Assembly: GCA_004000515.1 (NCBI GenBank)
Contig: CP034537.1
Location: 3,300,001-3,364,000 of the forward strand
DNA from: Pseudomonas poae
GTDB lineage: Bacteria; Pseudomonadota; Gammaproteobacteria; Pseudomonadales; Pseudomonadaceae
Direction: 5' to 3'
Length of the DNA: 64,000 nt
The translations under genes were made by a program, and so were the position numbers. Positions 58,472 through 64,000 of the stretch are shown here, piece after piece (within the stretch, counting starts at the first letter, position 1; every line of letters starts with the position of its first letter). The notes under the pieces are model-generated. The model ran no database searches. It saw nothing but the letters and a program-made list of their open reading frames with translations, and was not told where the DNA came from.

Positions 58472-58855
58472 TCAGCGGGGAGGCAGGGTTTTCTGGCGCA
58501 GGATGTAGATCGACACCAGCACTGCGCTGGTCAGCATGAAGCCGCGTGCCCAGGGCAGGGGGACGAGGTAGCAGGAAACGCTGATGCTCAACCACATGAA
58601 GCCAATGGCGTAGACCTTGCCTTTGAGCGGGATGCCATTGCCGTCCAGATAGTCGCGTACCCAGGGGCCCAGGCGCGGGTGTTCCACCAGCCAATGGTAG
58701 AAACGTGGAGAGCTTCGAGCGAAGCAGGCGGCGGCGAGGAGCAGGAAGGGCGTGGTCGGCAATACCGGTAGGAAAATGCCGATCACCCCCAGCGCTACGC
58801 TCAGCCAGCCGATGGCCAGCAGCACGTAACGCAGGAGCAGCGAGCGATTGCCCAT
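58472..58855 (-). CDS. ybaN: YbaN-family (DUF454) inner-membrane protein
   Basis: A 127-residue membrane protein with three or four helices. DUF454 signatures: LGVIGIFLPVLPTTPFLLLAAACFA and ARSSPRFYHWLVEHPRLGPWVRDY, the latter giving the amphipathic segment. ATG 58855 (MGNRSLLLRYVL) is used; a start five codons earlier is also possible. It lies three genes upstream of no obvious partner; function of the family is unknown. Confidence 0.85.
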   Translation of the reverse strand: MGNRSLLLRYVLLAIGWLSVALGVIGIFLPVLPTTPFLLLAAACFARSSPRFYHWLVEHPRLGPWVRDYLDGNGIPLKGKVYAIGFMWLSISVSCYLVPLPWARGFMLTSAVLVSIYILRQKTLPPR

Positions 58856-58875
58856 GGGTGTCACGGGCAAGCGAC

Positions 58876-59463
58876 TCAGTGGTGACGTGGCTTGAGGATC
58901 GCCGGTTTTTCGTCAGGGGCGTTGCACAGCAGGTACAGGGCGGTCAGGGCTTCCGGGATCTGTACGATCATGTCGTCCATCAAGTTGGCGTCGGAGGCGA
59001 TGTCGGAGAATTCCGGCTGGTCGTCGAACAGGCCCGAACCGACCATGATCGGCAGCAGCATTTCGCTGACTTCTTCCTCGGCGGTTTCGAACCAGGCGGC
59101 TTCACGCAGGAACACGCCTTCCATGAAGCCGATGCACCAGCCGCGCAGGTCGGAGTCGTCCGGCTCTTCGCCCAGGTCCAGTTCGCACGGCAGCTCGAAC
59201 TCCTCGTCGGAGGCCAGTTGGCGACCGATGTGGGCCTTGAGGGCCAGCAGGGTGGATTCGATTTCTTCGCGCTGGGCAGCGTCGGTGTAGTGAGGTTCTT
59301 CGGCGAACAGGGCGTCGATCCACTCACGGTCAGGTACAGGCTCTGAGCAGATGGACAGGGCGGTCAGGTAGCCGTGGGCGGCCACGTAGTCCAGCGCCTC
59401 GTCATGCAGCTCATCGGCGTCGAGGAAGGCTTGCAGGCGGGTTAGTTGCTCAGCGAAGGACAT
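58876..59463 (-). CDS. UPF0149/YecA-family protein
   Basis: A 195-residue acidic protein. The N-terminal DYVAAHGYLTALSICSEPVPD and the central DLRGWCIGFMEGVFLREAAW are characteristic of UPF0149 (YecA/YgfB), here without the C-terminal SEC-C zinc motif of YecA. The ATG follows CAAGGTAGTCCTTCA on the minus strand. YgfB-type proteins affect gene regulation in Pseudomonas aeruginosa; whether this paralogue does is not known. It is divergent from recQ. Confidence 0.85.
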   Translation of the reverse strand: MSFAEQLTRLQAFLDADELHDEALDYVAAHGYLTALSICSEPVPDREWIDALFAEEPHYTDAAQREEIESTLLALKAHIGRQLASDEEFELPCELDLGEEPDDSDLRGWCIGFMEGVFLREAAWFETAEEEVSEMLLPIMVGSGLFDDQPEFSDIASDANLMDDMIVQIPEALTALYLLCNAPDEKPAILKPRHH

Positions 59464-59601
59464 TGAAGGACTACCTTGGGAATAAACGATGCTGAATTCT
59501 AGGCTTTCTTGAGCGCCCAGGCCAGCCGCACTGCATATTTGCCAGGTTTTAGATAGCGCTGGCTATTCGTCAGTGGCGCCCTTTGGTGGATGTCGCTCGG
59601 G

Positions 59602-59607
59602 TATACT
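59602..59607 (+). promoter_or_regulatory. Possible -10 box for recQ
   Basis: TATACT after CGGG, 131 bases before the recQ start. No good -35 box is visible at 16-18 bases. Confidence 0.35.
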
Positions 59608-59738
59608 GCCGCGTTTTGTGATGCCCTTGCAGGTTAGCGCCAGTCCGAGAAAACTTCGCTTACGGATTATTTCCCGTGACCCCGTGTTTTCTCGGCCAGC
59701 CTGTACAGAGGGATTTCGGCACTATTTTGGAGTTATAC

Positions 59739-61865
59739 ATGCTCGAGCAGGCTCAACGCGTCCTCAAGGACATCTTCGGCTACGACAGTTTTCGTGGCCG
59801 CCAGGGTGCGATCATTGAGCGCGTGGCCAGTGGCGGCGATGCCCTGGTCCTGATGCCTACCGGCGGTGGCAAGTCCCTGTGCTTCCAGGTGCCGGCGTTG
59901 TTGCGCAATGGCCTTGCCGTGGTGGTGTCGCCGCTGATCGCGTTGATGGACGATCAGGTGGCTACCCTCGAAGAGCTTGGCGTTGCCGCAGCGTCCCTGA
60001 ACTCCACCCTCAGTGCCGAGCAGCAGCGTGACTTGGCTGCGCGGATCAAGCGCGGTGAAGTGAAAATGCTTTACCTGGCCCCCGAGCGACTGGTGCAGCC
60101 GCGCATGTTGGCCTTCCTGCAGAGCCTTGAAATCGCCCTGTTTGCCATCGACGAGGCCCACTGCGTATCGCAATGGGGCCACGATTTCCGTCGCGAATAC
60201 CTGCAACTTGGCCAACTGGCCGAGCTTTTCCCAGACGTGCCGCGTATCGCCCTGACCGCTACTGCCGACAAGCGTACCCGCGAGGAAATCGTCGAGCGCC
60301 TGCATTTGCAGAACGCCGAGCGCTTCCTGTCGAGCTTCGACCGCCCAAATATTTTCTACCGCATCGTGCCCAAGGAGCAGCCGCGCAAGCAGCTGCTCGC
60401 ATTCCTGTCTGAGCGTCGCAGTGATGCAGGTATCGTTTATTGCCTGTCGCGCAAAAAGGTCGATGAAGTGGCCGCGTTCCTTTGCGAACAAGGCTACCCA
60501 GCGCTGCCGTATCACGCGGGCCTGCCCAACGAAACGCGCTCGGCCCACCAGAAACGTTTCCTCAACGAGGAAGGCCTGATCATGGTGGCGACCATCGCAT
60601 TCGGCATGGGCATCGATAAATCCAACGTGCGCTTCGTCGCCCACATGGACTTGCCCAAATCCCTTGAGGCGTATTACCAGGAGACCGGTCGTGCCGGCCG
60701 TGATGGCCTGCCAGCGGATGCCTGGATGGTCTACGGCCTGCAGGATGTGGTGATGCTCAAGCAGATGCTGCAGAACTCCGAAGGCGATGAACGCCATAAG
60801 CGCCTGGAGCAACACAAGCTCGATGCCATGCTTTCGTTGTGCGAAGAGACCCGCTGCCGCCGCCAGACCTTGTTGGCGTATTTCGACGAAGACATGCCCG
60901 AGCCTTGTGGCCATTGCGACAACTGCATCGACGGCGTGCAAACCTGGGACGCTACCGAGCCGGCGCGTCAGGGCTTGTCTGCCATTTACCGTACTGGCCA
61001 GCGCTACGGTGTCGGCCATCTGGTGGATGTGCTGCTGGGCAAGGACAACGAAAAGGTGCGCAGCTTTGGCCACGAAAAACTGTCGGTCTACGGTGTCGGC
61101 AAGGCCCGTGCCGAAGGCGAATGGCGTTCGTTGTTCCGGCAGATGGTTGCGCGCGGCCTGGTGGATATCGACATCGAAGGTTACGGCGGCCTGCGTCTGA
61201 ACGACAGTTGCCGACCGCTGCTCAAGGGCGAAGTGAGCCTGGAGCTGCGCCGCGACCTCAAGCCGCAGACCACCGCCAAGAGCAGCACCAGCCAAGCCAG
61301 CCAACTGGTACGTGGCGAAGAACGCGAACAGTGGGAAGCCCTGCGCACACTGCGGCGCAAGCTGGCCCAGGAACACAGTGTGCCGCCTTACGTTATCTTC
61401 CCCGACTCCACGTTGCTGGAGATGCTGCGTGAGCAACCCACCACAATGTCCGAAATGGCGCGGGTCAGCGGCGTGGGCGCACGCAAGTTGGAACGTTACG
61501 GCCAGGCCTTCCTTGAAGTGCTCGGCGGTCAGGCCGAGGCGCCGAAGGAAGTCGCCGATATTCGCCACGAACTGATCAGCCTCGCACGCGCCGGCATGAC
61601 CCCGATCCAGATCGCCGGTCAGTTGCAGTGCTCGGAAAAGAACGTCTACACGTTGCTGGCTGAATCCATTGGCAAACAGCAGTTGTCGTTGGAGCAGGCG
61701 CTTGATTTGCCAGAGGATTTGCTCGGCGAGATCCAAGACGCGTTCCTGGACGGAGAGGGCGAATTGCCAGCTGTTGCAGAGATAGCACCACTCTTTACCG
61801 GACGTGTTCCTGAGGGTGTTTTGTACTGCGTGCGTGCCGCTTTGCAGTCGGAATTCGAGATTTAG
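59739..61865 (+). CDS. recQ: ATP-dependent DNA helicase RecQ
   Basis: A 708-residue 3'-5' helicase for recombination and fork repair. Helicase motifs: Walker [19 protein letters not shown] in [26 protein letters not shown] and [10 protein letters not shown]. The zinc-binding Cys set runs from [10 protein letters not shown] to [10 protein letters not shown], then the winged helix ([16 protein letters not shown]) and an HRDC domain ([20 protein letters not shown]). The C-terminus has about 100 extra residues with [24 protein letters not shown] helix. ATG 59739 follows TTTTGGAG. Confidence 0.94.
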   Translation: MLEQAQRVLKDIFGYDSFRGRQGAIIERVASGGDALVLMPTGGGKSLCFQVPALLRNGLAVVVSPLIALMDDQVATLEELGVAAASLNSTLSAEQQRDLAARIKRGEVKMLYLAPERLVQPRMLAFLQSLEIALFAIDEAHCVSQWGHDFRREYLQLGQLAELFPDVPRIALTATADKRTREEIVERLHLQNAERFLSSFDRPNIFYRIVPKEQPRKQLLAFLSERRSDAGIVYCLSRKKVDEVAAFLCEQGYPALPYHAGLPNETRSAHQKRFLNEEGLIMVATIAFGMGIDKSNVRFVAHMDLPKSLEAYYQETGRAGRDGLPADAWMVYGLQDVVMLKQMLQNSEGDERHKRLEQHKLDAMLSLCEETRCRRQTLLAYFDEDMPEPCGHCDNCIDGVQTWDATEPARQGLSAIYRTGQRYGVGHLVDVLLGKDNEKVRSFGHEKLSVYGVGKARAEGEWRSLFRQMVARGLVDIDIEGYGGLRLNDSCRPLLKGEVSLELRRDLKPQTTAKSSTSQASQLVRGEEREQWEALRTLRRKLAQEHSVPPYVIFPDSTLLEMLREQPTTMSEMARVSGVGARKLERYGQAFLEVLGGQAEAPKEVADIRHELISLARAGMTPIQIAGQLQCSEKNVYTLLAESIGKQQLSLEQALDLPEDLLGEIQDAFLDGEGELPAVAEIAPLFTGRVPEGVLYCVRAALQSEFEI

Positions 61866-61939
61866 TGCGCCAATTACGACAATGTAACGAATCAGTACAT
61901 AGCAACTCTTGCCTACTGGCATGGCTCATGCTTAGCTGA

Positions 61940-61950
61940 CTAATAATTAG
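61940..61950 (+). promoter_or_regulatory. Palindrome before the second MarR gene
   Basis: CTAATAATTAG is a perfect 11-base inverted repeat within TAGCTGACTAATAATTAGCC, 37 bases before the start. It is in the right place and style for MarR/SlyA autoregulation. Confidence 0.4.
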
Positions 61951-61986
61951 CCACACTTTATTTTCAGTCTAAACCATGAGTTTTTT

Positions 61987-62421
61987 ATGCCGTTAACCGA
62001 TCAACACCGTTTTGGCATGCAGTTGGCGCAAATGTCCCGAGGTTGGCGCGCCGAGCTGGACCGCCGCCTGGCGGGGCTGGGCTTGTCCCAGGCGCGCTGG
62101 CTGGTGCTGTTGCACCTGGCGCGTTTCGAAGAAGCACCCACGCAGCGTGAGCTGGCGCAAAGCGTTGGGGTAGAAGGGCCTACCCTTGCCCGGTTGCTCG
62201 ACAGCCTGGAAGGTCAGGGCTTGGTGCAACGCCAGGCGGTGGTGGAAGACCGTCGTGCCAAGCGCATCTTGCTGTGTGATACCGCTCGCCCGCTTATCGA
62301 CCAGATCGAGACCATTGCGACAGCGCTGCGTCATGAGCTGTTTGTGGGCGTGGATGAAGAGGATATGAAAGTGTGCATGCGCGTGCATGGGCACATCCTG
62401 GCAAACCTGGAAAAGTCCTGA
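61987..62421 (+). CDS. MarR/SlyA-family regulator
   Basis: A 144-residue winged-helix dimer. Dimerisation helices at both ends; HTH RELAQSVGVEGPTLARLLDSLE and wing GLVQRQAVVEDRRAKRILL. The N-terminal MPLTDQHRFGMQLAQMSRGWR and Arg in EDRRAKRI match SlyA-like members that respond to small aromatic ligands. It stands alone, convergent with plpD across a REPIN; an upstream palindrome suggests autoregulation. Confidence 0.87.
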   Translation: MPLTDQHRFGMQLAQMSRGWRAELDRRLAGLGLSQARWLVLLHLARFEEAPTQRELAQSVGVEGPTLARLLDSLEGQGLVQRQAVVEDRRAKRILLCDTARPLIDQIETIATALRHELFVGVDEEDMKVCMRVHGHILANLEKS

Positions 62422-62442
62422 TCCCTGATTCGGTGGCGATCA

Positions 62443-62538
62443 AAATGTGCGAGCGGGCTTGCTCGCGAATGCGGCATATCAGTTACCTTTTCAGTCGCTG
62501 ACACACCGCATTCGCGAGCAAGCCCGCTCCCACATTTG
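62443..62538. repeat. REPIN (two inverted REP units)
   Basis: GAGCGGGCTTGCTCGCGAATGC and GCATTCGCGAGCAAGCCCGCTC are inverted copies, with AAATGTG and CACATTT outside. About 35 bases lie between them. It separates convergent marR and plpD and has the same core as the copies at 15.4 and 37.6 kb. Confidence 0.9.
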
Positions 62539-62555
62539 GTTTTGTGTTCGGCTCT

Positions 62556-64000
62556 CTAAAAGGTCTGGCCCAAGTTCAGGTAAACCGCCTTCTGATTATC
62601 ATCGTTGAACCCATAGCTGAAATTCAGCGGCCCCAACGGCGTATCGAACCCCAGGAACACACTAGCTGCGTTGATGTACCCACTGTCGAACTCATTGTCA
62701 TTGTTCCACGCCCGGCCGCGCTCCAGTGACGCGCCCAGGTACAGCGGAAAATCCAACGGCAGGTACGAGCGTGGGGTCAGCCGACGGTAGTACACCGCGC
62801 GCATCAGGCTGATGTTCTGCCCCGAGAGCGCATCCTCGCGAAAGCCCGACAATTGCCGCGCGCCCCCAGCAGGAAGCTGGAAATCACTACGTCGGACCTG
62901 TCCAGCGTGCGCCCGTAACGGCCGCCCAGGACCAACGTGTCCGGGCCATTACTCATGGCTTTGTCCAGTTTGAACTCCCATTGACGATAGCGCTGGTCCG
63001 AACCAAGTCCTGGTTCAAATTCGCGGTAGGCCAGGCCGATGTCTTCACCGGTATGGGGGAAGTACACGTTGTCCAGTGAGTCAAAGGAGTACTTCAACTC
63101 ATAGAAGCCTTCGCTGAAACTCACGCTGGGCATGTCGCGGTCGCCGATACGTACATCGGCCTTGCCCCAGGCCTCGCCGACGCCGAAGCGGATCTCACCG
63201 CTATTGCCGATCTGGCGCCCTACGTTCAGGCCGAATCCGTAGCGTTCCAGGCGGTATTCGGAGACGGGGTCGTTGTCCAGGATCAACTCGACGTTCTGCG
63301 CCTGGGCGCTGATATAGGGCGCGACGAAGTAACGCGAGCCGGTGTCCATGGGTTGATAGAACTCGCTGTACAGCTCTTGCCGATCACCGATCTGCACCCG
63401 CGTCAGCCATTCGGCACCGAGGCGGTTGATGCCGTTCATGCGATAGCTGGCGCCGAGGTTGAAGGCGCTGTCGCCGCGCATATCGTCCGACAGGTTCAGG
63501 CCCAGGCGCAGGTAGTCGGTGCCGCTGCGTTTGCCGCGTGCGCTGATCACCAGAGTGTTGTCCTGGCCTTTCTTGATCACGCGGTATTGCACCTGCTCGA
63601 AGTAGTCCAGGCCGTACAAGGTGCCCATGTCGGTTTGCAGCCGTCCCAGGTTCAGCGGCTCGCCGAGGGGCTGGCGGATGTAGTAGCGGATCACATCGTC
63701 GCTGACTTTCGAGTCGTTTTCCACATTGATCGCGGTGATCACCGGCGTGCGTTCGCCAGGGGTGCGAGCCGCAACCAATTGTGGGTCGATCGGCTCGGCC
63801 GGTCGCAGGTGCGCCAGGCGCAGGTCGAGGGCGCGTGTGGCGCGGTAGCCGGCGTCGATCATGTCCTTGGCGCGGCCGAAGTCGGTCACTCCATAGGCGG
63901 CCAGCGGTGGTTGGATCAGTACGTCTTTGGGGCGCAGGGCCTTGAGTTGCTCTTCGGAGTTACGCCGGGTCATCAAGGTGATGGATTGGTTGAGCACGTC
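62556..64000 (-). CDS. plpD: Patatin-like phospholipase PlpD, C-terminal part (frameshifted, runs off window)
   Basis: The visible 481 residues are the end of a type Vd autotransporter: a short tail of the patatin domain (SITLMTRRNSEEQLKALRP), a POTRA domain (VITAINVENDSKVSDDVIRY) and a 16-strand Omp85-type barrel (SGTDYLRLGLNLSDDMRG, GFGLNVGRQIG) ending LNLGQTF with final Phe. One G restored to the five-C run at 62863-62867 (forward strand) gives SSFLLGGARQLSGFREDAL and joins the last 98 residues. The lipase active site lies beyond base 64000, so it cannot be checked. Confidence 0.87.

Noticed and set aside
59733..61922. 729-codon open frame on the minus strand across recQ
   Set aside because: It is the antisense shadow of recQ in high-G+C DNA; the plus-strand reading has every helicase motif and the reverse product shows no recognisable domain.
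1..64000. CRISPR array, tRNA or prophage genes
   Set aside because: No regularly spaced direct repeats, no cloverleaf with anticodon and CCA-ready ends, and no integrase, terminase or capsid proteins were seen on either strand.

Overview
The window reads as a chromosomal segment of a Pseudomonas of the P. fluorescens group. The evidence is the gene content (a gbu guanidinobutyrate locus beside a PA1414-type small protein, MxtR-like kinase, PlpD, the purN-purM-DUF2066-perM-hda order), the high G+C and scattered copies of the short GTGGGAGC...GCTCCCAC palindrome typical of these genomes. No tRNA, rRNA, CRISPR array, prophage or insertion sequence was seen.

Layout. 1-10.9 kb: end of an EamA transporter, a YbdG-type mechanosensitive channel, a DEAD-box helicase, a copper-resistance operon copABCD, a lipoprotein, a TorF-type porin and the S1-domain protein CvfB. 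10.9-15.3 kb: a DUF2177 protein, an NCS1 transporter, a YbfB-like MFS carrier divergent from a LysR regulator, and a 40-residue PA1414-type protein. 15.7-17.2 kb: a lower-G+C orphan gene joining a 2-hydroxyacid-dehydrogenase-like half to a second Rossmann half. 17.3-22.7 kb: guanidinobutyrate locus (SSS symporter, NCS1 permease, NTF2-like protein, gbuA, divergent gbuR). 22.7-29.5 kb: tapT, cysM, rlmD, relA, mazG, DUF2058. 29.6-37.6 kb: DUF3108, purN-purM, DUF2066, perM-like, hda, two NlpC/P60 lipoproteins. 37.7-46.9 kb: a cobalamin riboswitch followed by cobO-cobB-bluB-cbiB-cobD-cobQ-cobU-cobT-cobC-cobS, most genes overlapping by a few bases. 46.9-49.3 kb: MarR regulator, MFS carrier, a 39-residue membrane peptide and a glutathione peroxidase. 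49.3-53.3 kb: a FadL-type porin and four small genes of unknown function. 53.3-64 kb: rmuC, mxtR-like SSS-kinase, ybaN, UPF0149, recQ, MarR, and the 3' part of plpD, which runs off the window.

The dominant peculiarity is that 19 otherwise well-conserved genes carry single-base insertions or deletions, about 24 events, nearly all in short homopolymer runs (17 losses, 7 gains). Restoring one base at each point gives full-length family members every time. They hit housekeeping genes such as relA and mazG and six points in the cob operon. Sequencing error is the best explanation, so these genes are annotated over their full span as CDS with the break stated.

Functionally the window combines copper handling, guanidinobutyrate catabolism, a riboswitch-controlled late B12 pathway with its own lower-ligand synthase, stringent response and purine synthesis. 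The least explained parts are the 15.7-17.2 kb orphan, the structured non-coding stretch at 51.8-52.2 kb, the DnaA-box cluster at 52.83-52.87 kb and the MarR/MFS unit with two matching palindromes.
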